From contig JAIBDD010000008.1 in the NCBI GenBank assembly GCA_024679565.1, positions 31,307-95,306 of the forward strand: 64,000 nucleotides of DNA, given 5' to 3'. This document shows positions 28,628 through 38,519 of the stretch, piece by piece. How positions within the stretch are numbered: position 1 is the first letter of the stretch; every line of letters begins with the position of its first letter. The position numbers and the translations under genes were made by a program. Source of the stretch: Bacteroidota bacterium. Its GTDB lineage: Bacteria; Bacteroidota; Bacteroidia; NS11-12g; UBA9320. The notes beneath the pieces were generated by a model. That model ran no database searches. It saw only the letters and a list, made by a program, of their open reading frames with translations, and was not told the DNA's origin.

Positions 28628-29871
28628 TGCGTATTCTGTATACGCTCATAGTTGAATTTGCAAGGTATTTTTTGCCTTTAGTTGCTGGGTTTAATCAAAA
28701 AATAAAAAGGTTTCAAAATCAACGAGAAACCACGTTTAAAGATATTTCAGAATGGAAGCGTAATCAGTCTTCAAAACCGGTAATGTGGTTACATTGTGCT
28801 TCTCTTGGCGAGTACGAAATGATTGTTCCACTTATTTCTGACAGCGAAGTACAAAGCAAATTTGAGGTAGTTGTTAGCTTTTTTTCAGCATCCGGTTACG
28901 ATCACGCTAAAACAGAAGGAATAGTACGCGGCAAATTCTACCTGCCACTCGACAGAATTGGAGCTATGAAACAATTGGTTTCACAAGTCAATCCTTCGGT
29001 ATTTGTATTGGTAAAGTATGACTTTTGGTTGAATTTAATGCGGGCATTAAATAAAAGTGATTGTACAAATGTGGTAGTTAACGGTCAATTCAGAACAGGT
29101 CAATTTATTACTTCAGCCTTAGGTTCTCCTTGGCGCAACCAGTTGAAGAAGTTCCATAGAATTTACGTTCAATATGAATCATCAATGAAGGTGCTCGAAA
29201 GTTTAAGCTTTGAAAACACGACGTTGTCAAATGATTTACGCTACGACCGTGCAATGCAATTAAAAACAAAGAATCATGAGATTCCTTCGATTGCTGCTTT
29301 TACAAAAAACCAACCTACGCTTATTTTAGGAAGTTCGTGGCCAGAAGAGGAATATATTGCACTGCAATACTTGACAGATTTTAACACAGACATTAAGGCC
29401 ATAATTGCGCCACATGATGTAAGTCAAACTAATATTAAAAGGATTCAAAACGCCTATCAGCACCTAAGGCCTAAGCTATTTACAGATTCAGATGATTTCA
29501 CGGAGTCACGTGTAGTCATACTCAACACCATTGGCCACCTGTCAAGCGCTTACCAATATGCTACCGTTGCATTTGTGGGTGGAGCGTTTGGAAAAGGGTT
29601 GCACAATGTGCTAGAAGCCGCCGTACACGGACTACCAATTTTTTCAGGTAACAATATTGACAAGTTCCCTGAAGCAAAAACATTACAAAAATTGGGTGTA
29701 CTCCACCCAGTAGATCAAGATCCACGTCATTTCCTTGAACTCATAGGTGTGTATGACCAACAAGGAACGTCAAATAAAGTAGTCGAGGAGATATTAAGAA
29801 AATGGTTTGAAGAACAAACCGGTCATTCAGAGGAAATAGCCCGCTATGTATGTGGGTTAAACCTCAACTAA
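28627..29871 (+). CDS. waaA: 3-deoxy-D-manno-octulosonic acid (Kdo) transferase
   Basis: 414 aa from ATG 28627; an in-frame TTG three bases earlier is less likely. It transfers Kdo from CMP-Kdo to lipid A at the inner membrane. The N-terminal hydrophobic stretch (about 3-20) is the membrane anchor. The catalytic Glu is about Glu62 in ASLGEYE, and the C-terminal donor-binding block is FVGGAFGKGLHNVLEAA. The 3' end overlaps the opposing DUF805 gene by 15 bp. Confidence 0.93.
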   Translation: MRILYTLIVEFARYFLPLVAGFNQKIKRFQNQRETTFKDISEWKRNQSSKPVMWLHCASLGEYEMIVPLISDSEVQSKFEVVVSFFSASGYDHAKTEGIVRGKFYLPLDRIGAMKQLVSQVNPSVFVLVKYDFWLNLMRALNKSDCTNVVVNGQFRTGQFITSALGSPWRNQLKKFHRIYVQYESSMKVLESLSFENTTLSNDLRYDRAMQLKTKNHEIPSIAAFTKNQPTLILGSSWPEEEYIALQYLTDFNTDIKAIIAPHDVSQTNIKRIQNAYQHLRPKLFTDSDDFTESRVVILNTIGHLSSAYQYATVAFVGGAFGKGLHNVLEAAVHGLPIFSGNNIDKFPEAKTLQKLGVLHPVDQDPRHFLELIGVYDQQGTSNKVVEEILRKWFEEQTGHSEEIARYVCGLNLN

Positions 29872-30219
29872 ATGATCAGAATCATTGTCCTCATTGCCCA
29901 ACCCTTTTGGATTAGGACCATATTCATTAGGCCCATGAACACTGTCGGTAGCGGCCAAAATGATATTGTAGATTGGGATTAACAAGTACCATCCACTTTT
30001 TCCAACATCGTGCATTCTTCTAACCCACACAGCTAAGTAAGGGATCAAAATCGCAAGACCATAGATTGTAGACAAAAAGGGTAGGTTTATTTTCAGACCT
30101 ATAAACATCAAGGCGTAGTTAATGATGAGGTTAATCAAAAAGAACATCCAAAACTCTTTACGTCTTGCTCGTCCATCAAACTCTGCGTAGCTCCGTAGAA
30201 CTTTTAAGTACCATTCCAT
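29857..30219 (-). CDS. DUF805 small membrane protein
   Basis: 120 aa. The N-terminal WYLKVLRSYAEFDGRARRKEFWMF is the DUF805 signature. Three hydrophobic helices follow at about 26-42, 46-64 and 78-92, with VRRMHDVGKSGWY between the second and third. The C-terminus is acidic and Asn/Pro-rich. No biochemical function is established for the family. The 3' end runs 15 bp into waaA on the opposite strand. Confidence 0.9.
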   Translation of the reverse strand: MEWYLKVLRSYAEFDGRARRKEFWMFFLINLIINYALMFIGLKINLPFLSTIYGLAILIPYLAVWVRRMHDVGKSGWYLLIPIYNIILAATDSVHGPNEYGPNPKGLGNEDNDSDHLVEV

Positions 30220-30357
30220 ATTTTTATTTTTTCCAAATATAGAGAATACATTAAAAACAATGTTTTAACTGAGTTTGAACCAAACTAACTGCATTGTTGT
30301 CTTAAAAATGTTTCTGGCTTTAGTCTTTGTGCTGAAGTGCTATTAAATTGCACAGCT

Positions 30358-33300
30358 ATGTATACGAATCGATTTACCAGTTTATTTTTCAGTTTCATCT
30401 TTTTGGGTTTTGCAACTATTGGTAGTGCACAAAAAAAGTCAAGTGAAAAAAAAAAGACAACCGCATTGAGTTCAACGACGTTTAATGGGCTTAAATTTAG
30501 ATCCGTTGGACCGGCACTTACCTCAGGCAGGGTAATTGATATTGCCGTAAATCCGAATAATTCGACTGAATATTTTGTTGCGGCTGCGTCAGGCGGCGTG
30601 TGGAAAACCAGTAACGCGGGAAACACCTATACCCCAGTATTTGACAAATATGGCAGCTATTCAATTGGCTGTGTTTCCATATCACCTTCCAATACGAATG
30701 TTGTTTGGGTCGGAACTGGCGAAAACAACAACCAAAGAAGTGTGGCGTATGGAGATGGTGTATACAAATCGGAAGATGGCGGGAAAAGTTGGAAAAATAT
30801 GGGCCTTAAGACGTCTGAGCACATAGGCAAAATTCTGATACACCCAACCAACAGCAACATTGTTTACGTGTCAAGTATGGGGCCACTTTGGAGTGCTGGT
30901 GGTGAACGAGGTATTTATAAAACGATTGATGGAGGTAAAAACTGGAAACAAGTATTTAAAATTGATAAACACACTGGCGTAGCAGACATGCAGATGGATC
31001 CTCGGAATCCGGAGGTGATATACGCCGCCTCCCAACAACGACGAAGACATGTGTTCACCTACATTGGTGGAGGTCCTGGTTCTGGTGTTTTTAAGACGAC
31101 CAATGGAGGCACATCTTGGGACACCATTAATAAGGGATTGCCAGCAGTAGATAAGGGTAGAATTGGTTTAGCACTTTCTCCGTCAGAACCTGATATTATT
31201 TATGCAATAGTTGAAGCCGCTGATGGAAAAGGAGGGTTTTATCGCTCAACCAACCAAGGAGCGAGCTGGAGCAAAATGAGCAAATACAAAACAAGCGGTA
31301 ACTATTATCAAGAGATCGTTTGTGACCCGCTTGACAAGAACAAAGTTTTTGTAATGGATACTTGGTTACACCACACCATCGATGGCGGAAAAACAGTGAT
31401 TGCCACCGGAGAAAAGTCCAAACACGTAGACAATCATGCCATGTGGATTGATCCCGCAAATACTACACATTGGTTGGTGGGATGTGATGGCGGGTTATAC
31501 GAGACATGGGACCATGGAAAAAACTGGCACTACAAAACCAATTTGCCTATAACTCAGTTTTACAAAGTAAGTTTCGACAACGCATCGCCCTTTTACAATA
31601 TTTACGGAGGCACACAAGACAACAACAGTCAAGGAGGGCCGTCACGAACTGTAAACGAACAAGGTATTTCCAACTATGACTGGTTCATTACCAATGGCGG
31701 TGATGGATTCGAAACAGCGATAGATCCAGTTGACCCGAACATCGTTTATGCCCAATCGCAATATGGTTGGTTGGTTAGATACGATAAAAAAAGTGGTGAA
31801 CGAACGGGTATAAAACCACAACACAAAAAAGGCGATCCTGCATTACGATGGAATTGGGATGCGCCGTTGATTGTTTCTCCGCACAATCATAAGCGACTTT
31901 ATTTTGCTGCTAACAAAGTTTTTAGAAGTGATGATCAAGGAAATTCATGGAATGAAATCAGTCCTGATTTAACCCGACAGCTTGACCGTAATAAAATGAA
32001 AGTTATGGATAGGGTTTGGGAAGTTGGTGGCGTTGAAAAAAATAAGTCAACCACCATATTTGGCAACATAGTAGCCATGGACGAATCTCCAGTACAAACA
32101 GGACTTTTATATATTGGAACAGATGATGGACTAATACAAATTACGGAAGACGATGGTAAAACATGGTTTAAAGTCGATGGTATATCTGGAGTTCCTGAAA
32201 TGACGTATGTAAATTCTATCGTTTGCTCACAGCATGATGCAAACGTGGTGTATGCTGTTTTTAACAACCATAAACAAGGCGATTTCAAACCGTATATAGC
32301 TCAATCAAACGATAAGGGTCGGACATGGACATTAATACAAGGAAACTTACCTAAGCGTGGAAGCGCATATGACGTTGCTGAAGACCATGTCAACAAAAAT
32401 CTTTTGTTTGCAGGTACCGAGTTTGGCGTCTTTTTCTCAATCAATAAAGGCAAAGAGTGGACACAGTTAAAGGCTGGATTGCCCACAATTGCGGTTCGTG
32501 ATTTGGAAATTCAAAAGCGTGAAAGCGACCTAGTTCTAGGCACATTCGGTAGAAGTTTTTATGTTTTAGACGACTATTCAACGTTACGTCACTTTAGCCA
32601 AAATGATACGGCCAAGCCAGCAGTAATATATCCGATCAAAACGGCACTAATGTTCAACCAAAGCCGACCATTTGGGGGTCCAGGCAAGGCGTCACAAGGA
32701 GAATCCTTTTTTACAACACCAAACCCACCCGTAGGAGCAGTTTTTACGTATTTGTTAAACGAGGAACTCAAAACCCTAAAGCAATTACGAGCCGCAAAGG
32801 AAAAAAAGATAAAAAAAGTAAATGGAGACATTTATTACCCCAGCAAGGAGGCGTTAAGACTTGAGGATGAAGAGGAAGCACCTTATCTGCTGTTCATCAT
32901 TCGAGATGCTAAAAACAACGTGGTACGCAGACTTATAAGCAAACCAACAAAAGGAATGCAGCGTATGGTGTGGGATTTTAGATATCCTCCAACAAGTCCA
33001 GTGGTATTGTCTGTTAAAAAACCAGGTAGATATGGCAGTGCAGACAAAGGGCCTAAAGCCCTTCCAGGAACCTACACAGTATCATTGTCGAAGGTGGTAG
33101 ATGGGGTTGTTACCGAACTTGTTTCACCTCAGAGTTTTGATATTAAACCACTTAATAACCAATCGTTACCAGCAAAAAATCGAGTGGAAGTGTTGGCTTT
33201 TGAAAAAATGAGTGGTGAACTGTACCGGTCGGTTTCATCGGCTTCACGCACTATGCAAGACATGGACAAACGCCTAAAGTATATTAAGGTGGCCGTTCAA

Positions 33301-33642
33301 AACACACCAACTTCGTCGTTAGACATGCTCAAAACTATTCGTGAAACGGAGATTGAAATGAACACGATTAAACGGGTTGTTTGGGGTGATGGGGCGTTGT
33401 CTAAGCGCGAGTTTGAGACACCTAATACACTGTCTTTCCGTGCAAGTATGGCCTATTATAGTTCATTGAGCAATGCTTCAGAAATCACCGAAACGAACAA
33501 AAGATTGTACCGTGAGGCAAAAGAAGAGTTTGATCAACAACTGACTAAAATCAAGGCTGTTCAGGCTTCTATAGAGAAAATGGAAGACACTTTGGATATT
33601 GTAAAAGCGCCATACACTCCGGGGAGAGAACCCAAAAAGTAA
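30358..33642 (+). CDS. Secreted VPS10/BNR-repeat (sortilin-like propeller) protein
   Basis: 1094 aa from ATG 30358, which opens with a signal peptide ending GSA before Gln; an upstream TTG at 30337 adds seven residues before the signal. About 700 residues form a ten-bladed-type propeller with repeated Asp-box motifs (SEDGGKSW, TIDGGKNW, TTNGGTSW, STNQGASW, SDDQGNSW, SNDKGRTW). The last 300 residues form a beta domain (about 800-900) and a helical tail ending PGREPKK. Such proteins are common in Bacteroidota and are often called glycosyl hydrolases, but no catalytic residues of a hydrolase are evident. No T9SS sorting domain is visible. It is a single gene. Confidence 0.88.
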   Translation: MYTNRFTSLFFSFIFLGFATIGSAQKKSSEKKKTTALSSTTFNGLKFRSVGPALTSGRVIDIAVNPNNSTEYFVAAASGGVWKTSNAGNTYTPVFDKYGSYSIGCVSISPSNTNVVWVGTGENNNQRSVAYGDGVYKSEDGGKSWKNMGLKTSEHIGKILIHPTNSNIVYVSSMGPLWSAGGERGIYKTIDGGKNWKQVFKIDKHTGVADMQMDPRNPEVIYAASQQRRRHVFTYIGGGPGSGVFKTTNGGTSWDTINKGLPAVDKGRIGLALSPSEPDIIYAIVEAADGKGGFYRSTNQGASWSKMSKYKTSGNYYQEIVCDPLDKNKVFVMDTWLHHTIDGGKTVIATGEKSKHVDNHAMWIDPANTTHWLVGCDGGLYETWDHGKNWHYKTNLPITQFYKVSFDNASPFYNIYGGTQDNNSQGGPSRTVNEQGISNYDWFITNGGDGFETAIDPVDPNIVYAQSQYGWLVRYDKKSGERTGIKPQHKKGDPALRWNWDAPLIVSPHNHKRLYFAANKVFRSDDQGNSWNEISPDLTRQLDRNKMKVMDRVWEVGGVEKNKSTTIFGNIVAMDESPVQTGLLYIGTDDGLIQITEDDGKTWFKVDGISGVPEMTYVNSIVCSQHDANVVYAVFNNHKQGDFKPYIAQSNDKGRTWTLIQGNLPKRGSAYDVAEDHVNKNLLFAGTEFGVFFSINKGKEWTQLKAGLPTIAVRDLEIQKRESDLVLGTFGRSFYVLDDYSTLRHFSQNDTAKPAVIYPIKTALMFNQSRPFGGPGKASQGESFFTTPNPPVGAVFTYLLNEELKTLKQLRAAKEKKIKKVNGDIYYPSKEALRLEDEEEAPYLLFIIRDAKNNVVRRLISKPTKGMQRMVWDFRYPPTSPVVLSVKKPGRYGSADKGPKALPGTYTVSLSKVVDGVVTELVSPQSFDIKPLNNQSLPAKNRVEVLAFEKMSGELYRSVSSASRTMQDMDKRLKYIKVAVQNTPTSSLDMLKTIRETEIEMNTIKRVVWGDGALSKREFETPNTLSFRASMAYYSSLSNASEITETNKRLYREAKEEFDQQLTKIKAVQASIEKMEDTLDIVKAPYTPGREPKK

Positions 33643-33679
33643 TCAAGGGTTAATTGACCGTTTTTAAGTCGGTCGATAT

Positions 33680-36600
33680 TTAGTAGCCGTAGTAGTTGTA
33701 CCGCTGATTTTTCTTTTTTACCCTGTTCCGCTCTGTGTACAATAAGTCTTCAACGGCATCTTCCATCTTTTCATCCAAATCTTCGTCGTCTAGGTAGTCA
33801 TTGCCTGTGTCTCGAACATCGGTTATGGTTGGAATTATGGTTGAGTCCTGTGGCAAAACACCTACATAATCGTAGTTCCATTCTGCCTCGTTGTATTTGT
33901 CTTTCTTTTTAAAAATGTAGATGTATCCTTCTGTGTCTTTAGTTCTTGCTGCTACGCGTTTTAAAAACTGAACGCTGTCTTCATCTTCAATAGTTACATA
34001 ACGATACAATAAACCCCTGGCAACCTTTTTCTGGACCAAACACGAATCAGGAATTAAGTGTTCTTTTCCGATGTCTTTAAGACCCACATACAGTTTTATA
34101 AGGTACTTATCTTGATTGGCGAAATGACCCCAAATGGTATCTTCCACGTCTATACCTGCTTCGAGCATTTGCAAACTGGTATTTAACAAATCTGGTTTTG
34201 AATTTAACCGCTTGGTTCGTTCAAAATATTCCTTTACGTCTTTAGCATTTTTGAACGGAATGAGAAGTTTGTTGTACGCTTCCATGCCCTCTGAGTGTGA
34301 CGAACTACTATAAGAATAACGAGAATAAGAATCATATCCGCTTTCGGAATGCGACTCAGCCATTACTCGTTTAAGACCGTCTTTGGCTTCTCTAACCAGA
34401 TCTTTTCTAAAGCTTTTATAGTCTTTAGGTTTTAATACATTGCTATCAAGCATATCGGCCATTAAAACGTAAATACCTGTTTTGTATTCTGGGTAACCGG
34501 TAAACTTCAAAAGGAAGGGGAATAAGTCGCGATACACGATTAAGCTATCAGACATGCTTGAGGTAAGGTATTCAACAGAACTCTGACTCACCAATGGTGT
34601 TTCAGACTCCAAAAGTTTTGCAAAAAGTTTGGTCGCTGATTTGGATCGTTGATTAACTAAGGCTTGAAGCACGGCTACCTGAATTTGTGCGGTATCAACA
34701 CTCCTGTTGTACACACTTTCGAGGTAAGGCATAATCGCACGATGTTTTAAGTAACCCAGTTGTTCGATGAGTCGCACCCTTTCTTTTACCCCGAAATCTT
34801 TGTGTTTAAACCCGTCAATGATATCAATTACACGTTTGGTGTGTTTTTTATCGAAGGTTATCATTTGCATGGATTGCAGGGCGTAATCTTTAGCAAGACT
34901 GTCTTCTCCATACAAGTCTTCCAAGAAAATATCTCCTTTATTTTGGTTAAACGGTAGCCCAACTACGGTGTCTTCTTGTGGTTTAAATGTCTCAAAAAAC
35001 GTATTTCCAAACTCACTGGTTTTACCTATTTCAGATACGTATCGCATACCGTAAAGCACACCGCCATTTACGCGATATTGAACATGAATTTTTCGGATAC
35101 TATTTGTGTCTGTTAGCACAAATGAATAGGTGTTGGAGTCTTTGCTCATTTTTTCCTTGTTCAACACCAATCCTTTTCTGGTAAAAAAGTGTTTTTCACC
35201 ACGCCAAAGCGAATCGTACGATGGGCGATAGTAATACCTAGAGAATTGACGGAAATAGAGATATACCTCCTCGTCACTCATCATATCGCCGTAATAGATG
35301 TAATCAGAGTTACCATCATAGTTTCTGTCGTTTTCTTTATTGCGAATTCGACTTGTAATTTCTTTTAAGTCAAACGCACTATATCCGGACCTTTTTGTAT
35401 TCGATTTGACAGAATAATAATAGGTCGTATCTTCAAATGTTGAATACGTTCGTATCGGTTGAGCAGCTGTAATACTGAATGAATTAAAGAATTTATCAGG
35501 CCAAATAGAGTCACCTGTTTTGGCCAATATTTGATAATAACGTGGACCGTCTAACATGTATAGTGCGTGCACAAAGCGAAGAGAATCTTTGCAGGTCGTT
35601 TTCATTGCCTGCAAACCCTTATGTTGTAAAAATGAGCGCTTAATCTCTTTGTGTTTTAGGTCGTCTTGAAATTGTGTCGCGATGTAAGACAATTCAAAAG
35701 TGTCTTCTTCAATATAGCTTTGGTCGTGATAGGAAGCCCGTTTTACACTGTAAAAGTCATCACCATTTACGGCAAACAACTCAACGGCATTGCCGAACAA
35801 GTGCTTCATATCCGTGTTTTTCTCGTCTGTAATGGGTGTACCTGGTAGGTCGATAGAAAAGCCATACGGTGAGGTATGTGTTTGCCATTGATGCTCTGTA
35901 CCGTTTATTTTAAACGAACTAAATATCTCTTCTAAATTGTTGTTGTCTTTGACGTAATCAAGCGTCCCGCCTACTTTAAAAACAATCATCTCTACCGGTG
36001 TTGCAAAAATCAAATACCGTTGGTAGTCACTTTTCTTTGTTCGATTGATAATATCAAACCCGGGGTAGCCATTTCTTTCAATTTCTTTTTGCTCTAGAAT
36101 CTTACCAGGTATGTTTTCGTACAACAAGCTGTCGATTCTTTTGATCATGTATTCCTTGGTTTGATTTCTCATGACACCATGATATCTCAACCGTATCAAT
36201 GAGTAGTTTGTACCATTCGACATGTCAGGATAGAAGTACATTTTGTAATATTGGTTTGAAGGCATTTCAAACAGCTTACCGGGCAACTTTACCTCAATCC
36301 AGTTGTCTGAGGTTGTGTAAGTCTTCAACTCTCGTTTAACGTACGTTTTTTCGAGCTTATCTCTATAGTTTTTGCTATAGTCTCCTATGTTTCGTGTAAC
36401 CGGACGTACTTTATAGCCCATGGTGCGTAGCATCTCAATCACTCCTTTTTCACCTGCAAGGTGAGCTGCACCAACGCCAGAGAACAATGTTTTCCCAGCT
36501 TGAATAATCGAATCCATTTTGTCTGCCATATTCTGGTTCCGGATATGCAACATGTACTTTTGGTGATTTTTACTTGGGCTGATTATTCGCTGAAGAGAGT

Positions 36601-37312
36601 CAACCATGTCAAGATCGGCACTGCGGTAGGCATCTTCCAGCATTTCTCGTGGGCTTTTGCCGGAATTAATAAGTTTACGATAGTCTAGGTTTTTTGGCTT
36701 GTCTTTTTCGTCGTCATCAGGGATGTCTGCCTGTTGTGTTAATCGCTGTGATTCCATGAAGTCTTCCAAACCAATAATCTTTTTATTGAGTTTTTCTCCC
36801 GCTTGGTGGATGTACATATCCAAGTATGTTTCTTCCTCAAAATCAGCAGCATACGACGATTTTCTATACAACATACCATTCATAATACGGTTGCTGAAAT
36901 TCAAACTGCTACCAAACACTTTTTTCTCTACCTCTTCAAACTTAAAAGCGTCTCTATAAAAGTCACGATGATATTCTGCAGTCCGATATAAGCCACCTGT
37001 TTCCTCCATGTATTCCATTCCGAACATATAGGAAAGCCATGTTGTTGCGTCGCTTTCTAGGGCTACATAATCACAACTTTCTAATGCCATGAAGAAAGTA
37101 TCACCAAGGTGAAAAGCTAGTTTACTACTCACATGCATGGTGCCATACAGGTAACTTGGTTTTTCAGCGCCATTCCCTGATATCTCCCATAATAGACTTG
37201 GATATTTTTTAGGCGAATCTTGAGCCTGGGATAGCAATGGAGTTAAAATAGTAACTAGAAATGTGACACTGAAAATAGAGATAGAAAGTAGGTGTTTTCT
37301 GAATGGGCTCAT
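33680..37312 (-). CDS. Very large TraB/GumN-domain protein with HEAT-like C-terminal part
   Basis: 1210 aa from ATG 37312, chosen because it begins a signal peptide (LSQA before Gln) and leaves the dtd gene free; a longer in-frame start at 37411 would overlap dtd. Residues about 35-330 are a TraB/GumN domain, with the motifs YLYGTMHVSSK, ALESD and FSGVGAAHLAGEKG. A middle region (about 340-860) has repeated beta-rich domains (YGFSIDLPGTP). Residues about 870-1080 look like HEAT-type helical repeats. The tail is acidic (DDEDLDEKMEDAVEDLL). TraB proteins are usually about 300 aa, and this is four times longer. The substrate is unknown. Confidence 0.85.
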   Translation of the reverse strand: MSPFRKHLLSISIFSVTFLVTILTPLLSQAQDSPKKYPSLLWEISGNGAEKPSYLYGTMHVSSKLAFHLGDTFFMALESCDYVALESDATTWLSYMFGMEYMEETGGLYRTAEYHRDFYRDAFKFEEVEKKVFGSSLNFSNRIMNGMLYRKSSYAADFEEETYLDMYIHQAGEKLNKKIIGLEDFMESQRLTQQADIPDDDEKDKPKNLDYRKLINSGKSPREMLEDAYRSADLDMVDSLQRIISPSKNHQKYMLHIRNQNMADKMDSIIQAGKTLFSGVGAAHLAGEKGVIEMLRTMGYKVRPVTRNIGDYSKNYRDKLEKTYVKRELKTYTTSDNWIEVKLPGKLFEMPSNQYYKMYFYPDMSNGTNYSLIRLRYHGVMRNQTKEYMIKRIDSLLYENIPGKILEQKEIERNGYPGFDIINRTKKSDYQRYLIFATPVEMIVFKVGGTLDYVKDNNNLEEIFSSFKINGTEHQWQTHTSPYGFSIDLPGTPITDEKNTDMKHLFGNAVELFAVNGDDFYSVKRASYHDQSYIEEDTFELSYIATQFQDDLKHKEIKRSFLQHKGLQAMKTTCKDSLRFVHALYMLDGPRYYQILAKTGDSIWPDKFFNSFSITAAQPIRTYSTFEDTTYYYSVKSNTKRSGYSAFDLKEITSRIRNKENDRNYDGNSDYIYYGDMMSDEEVYLYFRQFSRYYYRPSYDSLWRGEKHFFTRKGLVLNKEKMSKDSNTYSFVLTDTNSIRKIHVQYRVNGGVLYGMRYVSEIGKTSEFGNTFFETFKPQEDTVVGLPFNQNKGDIFLEDLYGEDSLAKDYALQSMQMITFDKKHTKRVIDIIDGFKHKDFGVKERVRLIEQLGYLKHRAIMPYLESVYNRSVDTAQIQVAVLQALVNQRSKSATKLFAKLLESETPLVSQSSVEYLTSSMSDSLIVYRDLFPFLLKFTGYPEYKTGIYVLMADMLDSNVLKPKDYKSFRKDLVREAKDGLKRVMAESHSESGYDSYSRYSYSSSSHSEGMEAYNKLLIPFKNAKDVKEYFERTKRLNSKPDLLNTSLQMLEAGIDVEDTIWGHFANQDKYLIKLYVGLKDIGKEHLIPDSCLVQKKVARGLLYRYVTIEDEDSVQFLKRVAARTKDTEGYIYIFKKKDKYNEAEWNYDYVGVLPQDSTIIPTITDVRDTGNDYLDDEDLDEKMEDAVEDLLYTERNRVKKKNQRYNYYGY

Positions 37313-37388
37313 TAGGAGTTGGCTAAATATATTCCGCAAAATACAACGTAAACGGTTATTACTAAGTAACGAAACGACGTACAATAAA

Positions 37389-37841
37389 TTATTCTGGATT
37401 TTTACTGTCAAGTAGGATTGTTACCGGACCGTCGTTGGTGAACTTGACTTGCATATTGGCCCCAAAAACACCAGATTGTACTGAACGTTTAGTTTCAGAT
37501 TCAAGAGCTTCAATGAAGTCTTTATACAGCATTTCAGCGGTTTGTGGTCGCGCAGCACGAATATAAGATGGCCGGTTTCCCTTCTTTGTTGAAGCGTGAA
37601 GTGTAAACTGACTTATAACCAAAACGTCAGCATTTTGATCAAGGATCGATTCGTTCATTACGCCATTTTCATCGTTTAATATACGCATGCGTATTATTTT
37701 GCGAATGAGCCAATTCACATCGTCTTTGGCATCTGCTTCTTCCACACCTAATAAAACAAGTAAACCATACTTGATTGCTCCATGTATGTGTTGATCAATT
37801 TCCACAGAGGCATTTTGAACACGCTGTATTACTGCTCTCAT
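37389..37841 (-). CDS. dtd: D-aminoacyl-tRNA deacylase
   Basis: 150 aa. It removes D-amino acids (and glycine mischarged on tRNA-Ala) from tRNA. Both signatures of the active site are present: SQFTLHA and the cross-subunit Gly-cisPro motif in NDGPVT. MRAVIQRVQNASVEI is the standard N-terminus. It starts 1 bp after the upstream nitroreductase stop, so the two are probably co-transcribed. Confidence 0.96.
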   Translation of the reverse strand: MRAVIQRVQNASVEIDQHIHGAIKYGLLVLLGVEEADAKDDVNWLIRKIIRMRILNDENGVMNESILDQNADVLVISQFTLHASTKKGNRPSYIRAARPQTAEMLYKDFIEALESETKRSVQSGVFGANMQVKFTNDGPVTILLDSKNPE

Positions 37842-37842
37842 T

Positions 37843-38421
37843 TTACTGAATTACCCATTTAATTTTGTCGCCAATTGGTGTTCGAGTTGATTTTGGTCGA
37901 ATCGCGTCTTCCTTTAAAGTGCCCAAATAAACAGTTCCGAGGCAAGCCTGGTTGTCTTTTAAGCCAAGAAACTCAGCAAATTCGGGTAAATAAACCAGCA
38001 TCCCTGAACTCCAGTAACCACCAATTTCTGGATGACTCGATGCCGTTAGCAACATGTTTTGTACAGAGCAAGCAACGGCTTCAACTTCTTCAATTTCCGG
38101 CAAATTCGGTTTTTCACTGTATTCTACCGCTACAACTATGGCATGAGAAACCTGATTTGCTCTTGCAAAATAACGGTCGTATTTAGGCTGCTGAAAACTA
38201 TCTCCTGCATGTGTTTTGTATAATTCAGCTAGGGTCGACATTAACCGCTCAAGACCCTTTTCTTTAAAAATGATAAAACGCCATGGCTCAGTGTGGTAGT
38301 GGTTTGGCGCCCAATTTGCATTCTCCATTATATCGCGAATTGTAGCATCGTCAATGCGTTCGCCAGAGTATTGACTGGGGTAAATGGAGCGTCGGTTGCG
38401 TATCAACTTATTTACGTTCAT
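37843..38421 (-). CDS. Nitroreductase-family flavoprotein
   Basis: 192 aa. The N-terminal RRSIYPSQYSGERID and WAPNHYHTEPWRFIIF match the FMN-binding core of the nitroreductase family, and GYWSSG and CLGTVYLGT follow. It should be an NAD(P)H-dependent FMN oxidoreductase; the physiological substrate is unknown. It heads a two-gene unit with dtd and is divergent from the superoxide dismutase gene. Confidence 0.9.
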   Translation of the reverse strand: MNVNKLIRNRRSIYPSQYSGERIDDATIRDIMENANWAPNHYHTEPWRFIIFKEKGLERLMSTLAELYKTHAGDSFQQPKYDRYFARANQVSHAIVVAVEYSEKPNLPEIEEVEAVACSVQNMLLTASSHPEIGGYWSSGMLVYLPEFAEFLGLKDNQACLGTVYLGTLKEDAIRPKSTRTPIGDKIKWVIQ

Positions 38422-38487
38422 GAGTTTATTTTAGGATTGACCAAACAATTTTACGACTAATTGCGTATCAATACTGAACGATTTAAA

Positions 38488-38495
38488 TAATTTTG
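38488..38495 (+). promoter_or_regulatory. -7 promoter element for superoxide dismutase
   Basis: TAATTTTG matches TAnnTTTG. It lies 24 bp upstream of the sod ATG at 38520, which gives a leader of roughly 18 nt. Confidence 0.5.
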
Positions 38496-38519
38496 TCCAA
38501 CAGTAAAAAACAAAACATT

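Noticed and set aside
30358..33642. Active glycoside hydrolase annotation for the BNR/VPS10 protein
   Set aside because: Asp-box repeats show a propeller fold only; no catalytic residues of a hydrolase family could be assigned.
33650..33675. Bidirectional terminator between the VPS10 and TraB genes
   Set aside because: The hairpin GACCG/CGGTC has only five pairs and no clean T-run follows on either strand.
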